Below are positions 1 to 6,093 of a stretch of 6,846 bases of DNA, one piece after another. The position numbers and the translations under genes are program-made. The DNA is from Prevotellaceae bacterium (lineage in GTDB: Bacteria; Bacteroidota; Bacteroidia; Bacteroidales; UBA932), in NCBI GenBank assembly GCA_031259805.1, contig JAIRKX010000127.1, positions 1 to 6,846 on the forward strand, read 5' to 3'. Within the stretch, counting starts at the first letter, position 1. Each line of letters opens with the position of its first letter. The notes beneath the pieces are model-generated. The model was not told where the DNA came from. It was given only the letters and a program-made list of their open reading frames with translations, and did not search any database.

Positions 1-95
1 GTTATAAATTAAATAATAATATAAGGATGCAATATTTTTATAATCACACTATTATTAGTATACCATCGTTGCAACAAAGCCACTAATAATTGTTA

Positions 96-142
96 ATTCA
101 TTGTTCCCCGTGGGGGCTCCTCGCCATGACGGAGCAATGAAT
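96..142. repeat. Compound palindromic repeat (CGTCAT-GCGAG type)
   Basis: Seen directly: an outer 8-bp stem (ATTCATTG at 96-103 with CAATGAAT at 135-142) encloses a small CCCC-GT-GGGG hairpin (106-115) and a CTCC/GGAG hairpin (117-120 with 131-134). Together they form a three-way-junction-like fold. On the minus strand it contains CGTCATGGCGAGGAGC, which resembles the dispersed bacterial intergenic palindromes that begin CGTCATTGCGAG. Membership in that repeat class is from memory; copy number cannot be seen here, although a related copy is at 5636-5666. Confidence 0.55.
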
Positions 143-192
143 CACCTCATCATTACATCATAAACTGTGTATTAGATGCGTCAGCCCTGCCG

Positions 193-214
193 AAAAAGTC
201 AAACGACTTTTTTT
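193..214 (+). terminator. Terminator-like A/T hairpin
   Basis: A perfect 8-bp stem (AAAAAGTC at 193-200, GACTTTTT at 205-212) with an AAAC loop runs straight into T residues (208-214). The geometry fits an intrinsic terminator on the plus strand for a gene ending left of the window. The A-run on the other side would also allow minus-strand function. The stem has only three G:C or C:G pairs-worth of strength, so it is weak, and no gene end is visible next to it. Confidence 0.4.
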
Positions 215-361
215 CCTCATTTTTTCGTTACTTTTTTCAAAAAACTTCTGCCTGATTACTGCTTAAATTAATTTATAAGGAACTCTTAATTAGGCAATAG
301 CTCAGGCTACTGTGTGAATAAGGTCATCTCTTACAAGATGGCCAGCGCGAAACAACTAAGC

Positions 362-393
362 AAATCAACAAATCAACAAATCAACAAATCGAC
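362..393 (+). repeat. Octamer tandem repeat, 4 units
   Basis: Four consecutive copies of AAATCAAC occupy 362-369, 370-377, 378-385 and 386-393. The last copy has one change (AAATCGAC). The array ends 32 bp before the ATG of the outer-membrane protein gene and is followed by a T8 run at 400-407. Arrays of this look are common in intergenic DNA of Bacteroidota. Because the number of units would change the spacing of any upstream promoter element, it could in principle affect expression of the downstream gene. Confidence 0.85.
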
Positions 394-408
394 AACGCAT
401 TTTTTTTG

Positions 409-416
409 TACCTTTG
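409..416 (+). promoter_or_regulatory. Possible Bacteroidota -7 element (TAnnTTTG)
   Basis: TACCTTTG at 409-416 matches the TAnnTTTG -7 consensus of the primary sigma factor in Bacteroidota. It lies only 9 bp before the ATG at 426, so a transcript from here would have almost no leader. I see no TTTG-type -33 element at the expected distance, where the octamer array lies. The match may therefore be chance. Confidence 0.25.
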
Positions 417-425
417 ATACCTTTT

Positions 426-1811
426 ATGAAGGCGATATACTATTACATCATACTGTTTTTATGCCTGATAAACTACCCTTTATGCGCGCAGAATGTGACG
501 GTTAACAGCATTTCCCTGTCGGGAAATAAGCAGTCGCGGGCATCGATTATTTACAGGGAACTGACATTCGGCAAAGGAGACACATTACTGGTGACCGATT
601 TACGACGGAAATTAGAAGCCTCACGGCAAAATATCCTCAACACCTTACTTTTTAACTACGTGTATGTCTCCGACACGGTACGCGACAATGCCGCAGTTGA
701 CGTGTATATTCGGGTCGAGGAACGCTGGTATATATGGCCGATAGTCGATTTGGTATTTGAAGACCGGAATATCAGCACATGGATTCGGCATCCCGACTGG
801 TCGCGGTTTTCATTTGGTGCGGGCGTGAATATCGAAAATATGCGCGGGCTGAATGAGAACATGAATATCAACGGGCGTTTCGGCTACCAACAAGGGCTGT
901 CCCTGTCGTATTCCGACGTGTCACTCGACAAAGCTCGCCAGCATTTGTTAGGACTTTTACTCGGGTACAACCGCGTGCACAATGCCGCCTATATCACCGA
1001 CCACAACAAACCGGCTTACGTAACGACCGAAGGACATGCGATCCGGGAACGCTATTCGGCCGGCATCAGCTATTCGTTCCGCCCGCAGATACGCGAACGG
1101 CAAACCGCCCGGCTATATTACGAGTATTCCGCTATCGACGACACACTGCTACACCTGAATCCCAACTATTGGGGCGGCGCTAATACCCGACGCCATACGC
1201 TGAATGCCATGTATTCGTATGCCAGCGACTATCGCGATTCGTATGCCTATCCGCTTAGCGGCACGCTGTGGAAAATAACCGCTTCGGCCACCACCGCGCT
1301 GAACGACTATATGCTGATCGGCGACCTGTGTCCCGAAATCGCCACGTACTGGCCGCTGTCGCGACGCTGGTTTTACGCCGGCTCATTAGCCGCCAAATTG
1401 ACAGTTAGCAACCGCGAAGCCTATACCGCAAAGCGGGCATTAGGATACGATAATTATTACCTGCGTGGATACGAAGATTATGTGATGGATGGCGAATATT
1501 TCGTACTTTTTAAAAATACCTTGCATTTTTTGGTCATGCCTACGCGAACGTATGAAATAAAATGGCTCTCGGCGCTTGATAAATTCAATAAAATCCATTT
1601 TACCATTTACGCCAATTTATTCGTCGATTGCGGCTATTCGCACAACCGTCATGCCTCGCCGCACAATGACCTGCAAAATCTTTTTCTCTACAGCGGCGGC
1701 GGTGGGTTCGATTTGGTTACTTACTACGACATCGTTTTCCGTATCGATTACGCGATTAACCGGAGGCGGGAGGGTGGCTTTTATATTACGCTCATCACCC
1801 CGTTTTTTTAA
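426..1811 (+). CDS. BamA/TamA-like outer membrane protein, single POTRA domain
   Basis: Predicted 461-residue outer-membrane beta-barrel protein of the Omp85 superfamily. The ATG at 426 is chosen because it opens a clear signal peptide (MKAIYYYIILFLCL...PLCA, probable cleavage before QN at about residue 23). The frame stays open upstream to a TTG at 414, which would put extra residues before the signal. Residues about 24-100 look like one POTRA domain (SGNKQSRASIIYREL, then FNYVYVS and a VDVYIRVEERW strand). The rest is rich in alternating aromatic/polar strands, has the conserved Omp85 L6 signature LRGY at residues 346-349, and ends in the barrel-type C-terminal Phe. It is far shorter than BamA, which usually has five POTRA domains, so it is not the essential BamA itself. 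Family members insert or translocate proteins or lipids at the outer membrane; the substrate is unknown. The start has no strong Shine-Dalgarno. lon follows 117 bp downstream. Confidence 0.85.
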   Translation: MKAIYYYIILFLCLINYPLCAQNVTVNSISLSGNKQSRASIIYRELTFGKGDTLLVTDLRRKLEASRQNILNTLLFNYVYVSDTVRDNAAVDVYIRVEERWYIWPIVDLVFEDRNISTWIRHPDWSRFSFGAGVNIENMRGLNENMNINGRFGYQQGLSLSYSDVSLDKARQHLLGLLLGYNRVHNAAYITDHNKPAYVTTEGHAIRERYSAGISYSFRPQIRERQTARLYYEYSAIDDTLLHLNPNYWGGANTRRHTLNAMYSYASDYRDSYAYPLSGTLWKITASATTALNDYMLIGDLCPEIATYWPLSRRWFYAGSLAAKLTVSNREAYTAKRALGYDNYYLRGYEDYVMDGEYFVLFKNTLHFLVMPTRTYEIKWLSALDKFNKIHFTIYANLFVDCGYSHNRHASPHNDLQNLFLYSGGGGFDLVTYYDIVFRIDYAINRRREGGFYITLITPFF

Positions 1812-1813
1812 TT

Positions 1814-1829
1814 TTGGCACGATGATTGT
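1814..1829 (+). promoter_or_regulatory. Sigma-54 (RpoN) type promoter upstream of lon
   Basis: TTGGCACG (1814-1821), four bases ATGA, then TTGT (1826-1829) matches the sigma-54 consensus TTGGCACG-N4-TTGC. Spacing is exact and the only mismatch is T for C in the -12 element. The invariant GG of the -24 box is at 1816-1817. Transcription would start near 1840, giving a leader of roughly 90 bases before the lon ATG at 1929. The site begins 3 bp after the stop codon of the preceding gene, in non-coding DNA and in the right orientation. No enhancer-binding site for an activator is recognisable. A primary-sigma promoter with correct spacing was not found in this gap. The functional role is inferred. 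Confidence 0.55.
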
Positions 1830-1928
1830 CTACCACGCAAGGTACATTTCATATGACAGAATGGCAGAAGACGGATACTAGCCGCTTCGCAAAAAGAATA
1901 GACAGTACTAATTAAAAGGCTAAAAACA

Positions 1929-4349
1929 ATGATCTACACAAGCAATTGGGGAAGTGAAGAAATTGATTATATCCCTATATTCCCGGACGATGAACTGAAT
2001 AGTGATGCGCTGGATGTACCGAAACACCTTTCGTTATTGCCCTTGCGCAATGCGGTATTATTTCCGGGTATGGTCATGCCGATTACCGTCAGCCGGGAAA
2101 AATCCATCCGTCTTTTACGCGATGTACATGGTGGCGCACAGTTGTTAGGCGCTATCACACAAAACGACGCGAAAATTGATAATCCGCAAGCCGCCGATTT
2201 GCAAAAAGTAGGCACACTGGCAAAAATCCTGAAAATAGTTGAAATACCGGAAGGAGCTATTACTGCCATCTTGCAGGGTGTACGCCGCTTTGAAATTAAG
2301 CGGATGATTGCCGACGACCCCTATTTTGTCGCCACCGTCGTAGCCCGCAACGACATTATCCCGCCGTCGCCAAACAAGCATTACGATGCGCTGATTGGCT
2401 CTATTCGCGCGGTAGCACTGCATATAGTCAAACTGTCGCCCCACCTGCCGCAGGAAGTGGAATATGCTATCAAAAATGTGGATAGCCGCAGTTTCCTCAT
2501 TCATTACATTGCTGCCAGTCTTGATGTCGAAAACCCGCTCGACAAGCAGTCCCTGCTCGAAGAAGACGACATGATAGAGCGGGCAACAAAATTGCTGGAA
2601 CTGTTGAACAAACAAATTGAGGTGCTGAAAATTCGCAATGATATTCAACAGAAGGTACACACAGAAATCAGTCAGCAGCAACGCGAATACTATTTGCACA
2701 ACCAACTTAAGACCATCAAGGACGAGTTGGGAATAGGCAATATGGACGACGAAATAAAAGACCTGCGTGAGAAGGCCGAGACCAAAAAATGGCCGCAGGA
2801 AGCCGCAGATACTTTCGAAAAGGAAATACAAAAACTGGAGCGCATGAACTCCTATGCCGGCGATTACGGCATTCAGTACAATTTTCTACAAACTTTGCTG
2901 GAATTGCCATGGAACGAATATACCGTCGATAATCTCGACCTGAGAAACGCGCAGACAATCATGGACGAAGACCATTTCGGACTGGAGCAAGTTAAAGACC
3001 GTATCATTGAGCACTTGGCGGTGATTAAGCTGAAAGGCGATTTGAAGTCGCCGATTCTTTGCTTGTATGGCCCGCCGGGCGTGGGGAAAACATCGCTTGG
3101 AAAGTCGGTAGCGCGAGCGCTTGAGCGTTCGTTTGGCCGCATTTCGCTGGGAGGCCTTCACGACGAAGCGGAAATACGCGGACATCGTAAAACCTATATC
3201 GGCGCTATGCCGGGACGCATTATTCAAATCATCAAAAAATGCAAATCGGGCAATCCTGTGATTATGATGGACGAGATTGATAAGGTGGGCAACGATTTTC
3301 GCGGCGACCCGTCGTCGGCGTTACTCGAAGTGTTCGACCCGGAACAGAATTGCACGTTCCACGACAATTATCTGGAGTTAGATTACGATTTGTCAAAAGT
3401 GTTGTTTATTACAACTGCCAACAGTATCGGCAACATCCACCCTGCCTTGCGCGACCGTATGGAAATGATTAACATGAGCGGCTATCTAGTCGAGGAAAAG
3501 ATAGAGATTGCCAAACGACATTTACTCCCGAAACAATTGACTGCGCACGGCCTCAGACCCAAAGCCATTAAAATGTCTAACAAAATATTATCGCTCATTA
3601 TCGACCGCTATACGCACGAGGCTGGCGTGCGCTCGCTGGATAAGCAATTGGCAAAAATTGCCAGGCATTATGCAAAAAAAGTCGCACTTGATGAAAAAAC
3701 AAAAGCCGAACTGACCGAAAAAGCATTGACCGACATCCTCGGAGCGCCGAAATTTTTGAAGGAAATGTATCAGGGCAACGAGTTTACGGGCGTCGTTACC
3801 GGCCTGGCATGGACAGCCAACGGCGGCGAAATCCTATTTGTCGAATCAAGCCTGAGCAAAGGCAAAGGCAACCTGAGTATCACCGGCAATCTGGGCGACG
3901 TGATGAAAGAGTCGGCTACGTTGGCACTTCAGTACATCAAAGCGCACGCCGATTTGCTGGACTTGCCCACCGACAAGTTCGACGAATGGAATGTCCACAT
4001 TCATGTGCCCGAAGGTGCTATCCCGAAGGATGGCCCGTCGGCCGGCATTACGATGGTTACCTCGCTGGCATCAGCCTTCACCGGGCGCAAAGTACGCAAA
4101 GGAGTAGCGATGACCGGCGAAATTACGTTACGCGGAAAAGTATTGCCTGTCGGCGGCATCAAAGAAAAAATACTAGCTGCTAAAAGAGCTGGAATTGAAG
4201 ATATTGTATTGTCGGCCGATAACGAAAAAGACGTTAAAGAAATCAAAGAAATATACATTGCGGGACTCCGCTTCCATTATGTAAAAACTATTGCCGAAGT
4301 GCTTAGGTTTGCACTCGAACGTCATCCGAAAACCAAAGTCACCGCGTAA
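1929..4349 (+). CDS. lon: ATP-dependent Lon protease (LonA type)
   Basis: Full-length 806-residue LonA, slightly longer than the E. coli enzyme (784). It is a cytoplasmic hexameric AAA+ serine protease that unfolds and degrades damaged and selected regulatory proteins. Visible parts: N-terminal substrate-binding domain from about residue 34 (LSLLPLRNAVLFPGM) to about 225; coiled-coil linker with the conserved QREYYLHNQLKTIKDELG; Walker A GPPGVGKTS at 381-389; Walker B with D448-E449 (IMMDEIDK); C-terminal protease domain with catalytic Ser704 in DGPSAG and catalytic Lys747 in GGIKEK, 43 residues apart as in E. coli. All key residues are intact. The ATG at 1929 is preceded by AAGG at 1916-1919, a weak ribosome-binding site. 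A short acidic N-terminal extension (about 30 residues) precedes the conserved domain. A sigma-54-like promoter lies upstream, and an RsmI-like methylase gene follows after 27 bp, probably on the same transcript. Confidence 0.98.
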   Translation: MIYTSNWGSEEIDYIPIFPDDELNSDALDVPKHLSLLPLRNAVLFPGMVMPITVSREKSIRLLRDVHGGAQLLGAITQNDAKIDNPQAADLQKVGTLAKILKIVEIPEGAITAILQGVRRFEIKRMIADDPYFVATVVARNDIIPPSPNKHYDALIGSIRAVALHIVKLSPHLPQEVEYAIKNVDSRSFLIHYIAASLDVENPLDKQSLLEEDDMIERATKLLELLNKQIEVLKIRNDIQQKVHTEISQQQREYYLHNQLKTIKDELGIGNMDDEIKDLREKAETKKWPQEAADTFEKEIQKLERMNSYAGDYGIQYNFLQTLLELPWNEYTVDNLDLRNAQTIMDEDHFGLEQVKDRIIEHLAVIKLKGDLKSPILCLYGPPGVGKTSLGKSVARALERSFGRISLGGLHDEAEIRGHRKTYIGAMPGRIIQIIKKCKSGNPVIMMDEIDKVGNDFRGDPSSALLEVFDPEQNCTFHDNYLELDYDLSKVLFITTANSIGNIHPALRDRMEMINMSGYLVEEKIEIAKRHLLPKQLTAHGLRPKAIKMSNKILSLIIDRYTHEAGVRSLDKQLAKIARHYAKKVALDEKTKAELTEKALTDILGAPKFLKEMYQGNEFTGVVTGLAWTANGGEILFVESSLSKGKGNLSITGNLGDVMKESATLALQYIKAHADLLDLPTDKFDEWNVHIHVPEGAIPKDGPSAGITMVTSLASAFTGRKVRKGVAMTGEITLRGKVLPVGGIKEKILAAKRAGIEDIVLSADNEKDVKEIKEIYIAGLRFHYVKTIAEVLRFALERHPKTKVTA

Positions 4350-4376
4350 CACATCCCCTTTTATTATTCGTCGGTC

Positions 4377-5087
4377 ATGCCTCGCGGAAAATTATATCTG
4401 ATTCCGACGCCAATCGGCGAAGGCGTCGTCGAAACAGTCATTCCGCTGGGAACGCTGGAAGTCGTGCGGCGATTGCAATTTTTTGTCGTAGAAGAATGGC
4501 GCACCGCTCGGCGTTTCCTGAGCCGTGTCAAAATCGCGACACCAATTGATGCCCTGACGTTTTTTGAACTGAATGAACATACGGCGCTCGAACAGATTCA
4601 TACCTTTCTACAACCGGCGTTGAATGGCCACGACATGGGCTTGCTGAGCGAAGCCGGCGCACCGGCGGTAGCTGATCCGGGCGCGGCGCTGGTGCAGTTG
4701 ATGCACGTTCACGGTATAGACGTTGTCCCGCTGGTTGGCCCGTCGTCGTTACTGCTGGCGTTGATGGCGTCTGGACTTAACGGGCAGTCGTTTGCATTTG
4801 CCGGCTACCTCCCGATACCGGCGCGCAAACGGCAACAACAGATCAAACAACTAGAGCATGCCGCCATCGCCGACGACCAAACGCAACTATTTATCGAAAC
4901 ACCATACCGAAACCTCGCCTTATTTGCGGACATCTTGCATACGGCTGCCCCTTCCTCACGACTCTGCGTCGCCGCCTGCCTTACACAGCCCGACCAGTTT
5001 ATCCATACCGCCACCATCGCGCAATGGAAAATCCGGCCGACACCCGATATTCATAAGAAACCCTGCCTGTTTTTACTGGGAAGATGA
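4377..5087 (+). CDS. RsmI-like SAM-dependent methyltransferase (tetrapyrrole methylase fold)
   Basis: A 236-residue protein of the tetrapyrrole (corrin/porphyrin) methylase superfamily, closest in motif pattern to RsmI, which 2'-O-methylates C1402 of 16S rRNA. Seen: N-terminal KLYLIPTPIGEG strand and loop; EEWRTARRFL (RsmI has an equivalent E-x-x-R-x-x-x-x-L pattern); the SAM-binding segment GLLSEAGAPAVADPGA at residues 88-103; VVPLVGPSSLLLALMASGL from 116; a FAGYLP segment; and LFIETPYRN in place of the RsmI ESPHR motif. It lacks the extra C-terminal domain that makes typical RsmI about 280 residues long. Bacteroidota often carry such a short paralogue beside a true RsmI, so rRNA methylation is plausible but not proven, and I give no symbol. 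The ATG is 27 bp after the lon stop with no clear Shine-Dalgarno; co-transcription with lon is likely. It ends in a normal family-like LFLLGR strand. Confidence 0.85.
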   Translation: MPRGKLYLIPTPIGEGVVETVIPLGTLEVVRRLQFFVVEEWRTARRFLSRVKIATPIDALTFFELNEHTALEQIHTFLQPALNGHDMGLLSEAGAPAVADPGAALVQLMHVHGIDVVPLVGPSSLLLALMASGLNGQSFAFAGYLPIPARKRQQQIKQLEHAAIADDQTQLFIETPYRNLALFADILHTAAPSSRLCVAACLTQPDQFIHTATIAQWKIRPTPDIHKKPCLFLLGR

Positions 5088-5108
5088 AAGCGTAAAGCGC
5101 GAGGTGTA

Positions 5109-5153
5109 CCCTATTCTTATCCCAACTTGACCCAAATTACCCTCAAAATAGGG
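5109..5153. other. Regularly spaced CCC runs with weak flanking stem
   Basis: Four CCC runs (5109-5111, 5121-5123, 5131-5133, 5140-5142) are separated by 9, 7 and 6 bases, so the minus strand could in principle form a relaxed G-quadruplex. In addition CCCTATT (5109-5115) pairs with AATAGGG (5147-5153) across a 31-base loop. It follows the methylase stop by 21 bp and might act as a poor transcript end, but it has no T-run. Part of it could also belong to the left end of the degraded insertion sequence. No function is established. Confidence 0.25.
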
Positions 5154-5241
5154 AAAAACAGGGCAAATCAACACACAATGAAATCAGTATATCTCTTATA
5201 ACAATTCAGGTACAATATGTGCGATTGCAAAAAGTGGTTTA

Positions 5242-5674
<433 letters not shown>

Positions 5675-5691
5675 TGAACTAAGAACTAAGA

Positions 5692-5782
5692 GTTGAAAGT
5701 GGAAAGTTGAGAGTGGAGAGTGGAAAGTGGAGAGTGGAGAGTGGAGAGTGGAGAGTGGAGAGTGGAAAGTGGAAAGTGGAAA
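5692..5782 (+). repeat. Heptamer tandem array, 13 units
   Basis: Exactly 91 bases form 13 head-to-tail heptamers of the form GTKGARA. In order the array begins GTTGAAA, GTGGAAA, GTTGAGA, GTGGAGA, GTGGAAA, continues with five GTGGAGA, and closes with three GTGGAAA. Variation is limited to the third base (T or G) and the sixth base (G or A). It is purine-rich on the plus strand. The period of seven keeps three frames open and produces artificial VESGEWR-like peptides, so no protein is called. The array abuts the left arm of the GC-rich inverted repeat with two bases between. Confidence 0.95.
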
Positions 5783-5784
5783 AA

Positions 5785-5942
5785 TCCACCCCCGCCTGTC
5801 GGCACCCCCGCCAGCAGCCCTGTCCACCCCCGTCCTACGGACACCCCCGCCAGCGGGGGACAGCCGTGCGGCGGCAGCCCTTGTATAGCGCAGCCTGCGT
5901 AGCTCTCCCCCGCTGGCGGGGGTGCCGACAGGCGGGGGTGGA
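5785..5942. repeat. GC-rich nested inverted repeat, 31-bp perfect arms
   Basis: The 31 bases at 5785-5815 are the exact reverse complement of 5912-5942, separated by 96 bases. Each arm reads TCCACCCCCGCC...CGCCAGC or its complement. A second, near-identical copy of the left arm lies inside at 5823-5854 in the same orientation, with changes around the central CTGTCGG/CCTACGGA segment. The 17 bases 5844-5860 are also perfectly complementary to 5906-5922, so the right arm can pair with either left copy. The unit is about 37 bp and is itself partly palindromic (CCCCCGCTGGCGGGGG). Similar GC-rich units are scattered in many Bacteroidota genomes, from memory. Large cruciform or RNA hairpin formation is possible. 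Confidence 0.92.
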
Positions 5943-5953
5943 ATGAACAATGA

Positions 5954-5981
5954 GTTAAGAGTTAAGAGTTAAGAGTTAAGA
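5954..5981 (+). repeat. Heptamer tandem array GTTAAGA, 4 units
   Basis: Four perfect copies of GTTAAGA occupy 5954-5960, 5961-5967, 5968-5974 and 5975-5981, starting 11 bp after the right arm of the inverted repeat. The unit has the same length as the array at 5692-5782 and differs from its GTTGAGA variant by one base, suggesting the same origin with independent expansion. Confidence 0.92.
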
Positions 5982-5990
5982 ACTAACAAT

Positions 5991-6025
5991 TCTCAACTTT
6001 CAACTCTCAACTCTCAACTTTCAAT
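5991..6025 (-). repeat. Heptamer tandem array in opposite orientation, 5 units
   Basis: Five heptamers TYTCAAC (TCTCAAC, TTTCAAC, TCTCAAC, TCTCAAC, TTTCAAT) run from 5991 to 6025. Read on the minus strand they are GTTGARA, identical to units 1 and 3 of the left array at 5692-5782 and one base different from the rest. The two arrays therefore flank the GC-rich inverted repeat in mirrored orientation, making an outer layer of symmetry. The array ends 10 bp before the terminator of the minus-strand gene. Confidence 0.9.
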
Positions 6026-6035
6026 TAACCCGTCA

Positions 6036-6077
6036 TACAAAAAACAAACGCGGACGGGGCGTCAACCCCGTCCGCGT
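6036..6077 (-). terminator. Strong rho-independent terminator of the DUF6261-like gene
   Basis: A perfect 12-bp GC-rich stem (6048-6059 with 6066-6077; ACGCGGACGGGG and its complement) closes a 6-base loop. On the minus strand it is followed by a T-rich tract (GTTTGTTTTTTG, 6036-6047). It starts 16 bp beyond the TGA of the minus-strand gene (6094-6096). Geometry, strength and position all fit an intrinsic terminator, and it ends transcription before the repeat mosaic. Confidence 0.92.
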
Positions 6078-6093
6078 CTTCAAGTCTGTGTGC

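Larger units (their letters stand above)
1..425. other. Gene-free AT-rich leader region
   Basis: No credible coding region is present here on either strand. The first 100 bases are strongly AT-rich. The stretch contains a compound hairpin (96-142), a short A/T-flanked hairpin (193-214), further T-runs around 220-246, a four-unit octamer repeat (362-393) and a T8 run (400-407). A GTG-initiated reading frame from 314 to 505 exists, but it runs through the octamer repeat and overlaps the outer-membrane protein gene in another frame, so I do not call it. The upstream neighbour of the first gene is outside the window. Confidence 0.7.

Noticed and set aside
292..370. Possible tRNA, because of TAGCTCAG at about 297-304
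   Set aside because: The D-arm-like motif stands alone. There is no acceptor stem pairing, no GG in the D-loop and no TTCGA T-loop at the right distance.
314..505. Small frame starting at GTG 314
   Set aside because: It translates the octamer repeat into QQINKST-like sequence and overlaps the signal-peptide region of the outer-membrane gene in another frame.
1843..1850. TACATTTC as a primary-sigma -7 element for lon
   Set aside because: It has one mismatch to TAnnTTTG, and the only TTTG upstream (1813-1816) is about 26 bp away, longer than the usual 19-21 bp spacing.
2145..2831. Long antisense open frame (about 228 codons) opposite lon
   Set aside because: It lies wholly inside the strongly conserved Lon coding sequence, its protein is low-complexity Phe/Val/Gln-rich without a recognisable domain, and it is explained as a shadow of lon codon use.
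5707..5946. Open frames through the heptamer array and GC-rich repeat (VESGEWR and PPPPVGTP peptides)
   Set aside because: The peptides are direct translations of 7-bp and GC-rich repeats. A period of seven keeps all frames open, and there is no start signal or homology.
5692..6025. CRISPR array
   Set aside because: The repeats are 7 bp without unique spacers or are paired inverted copies of a GC-rich unit. There is no regular repeat-spacer pattern and no cas gene.
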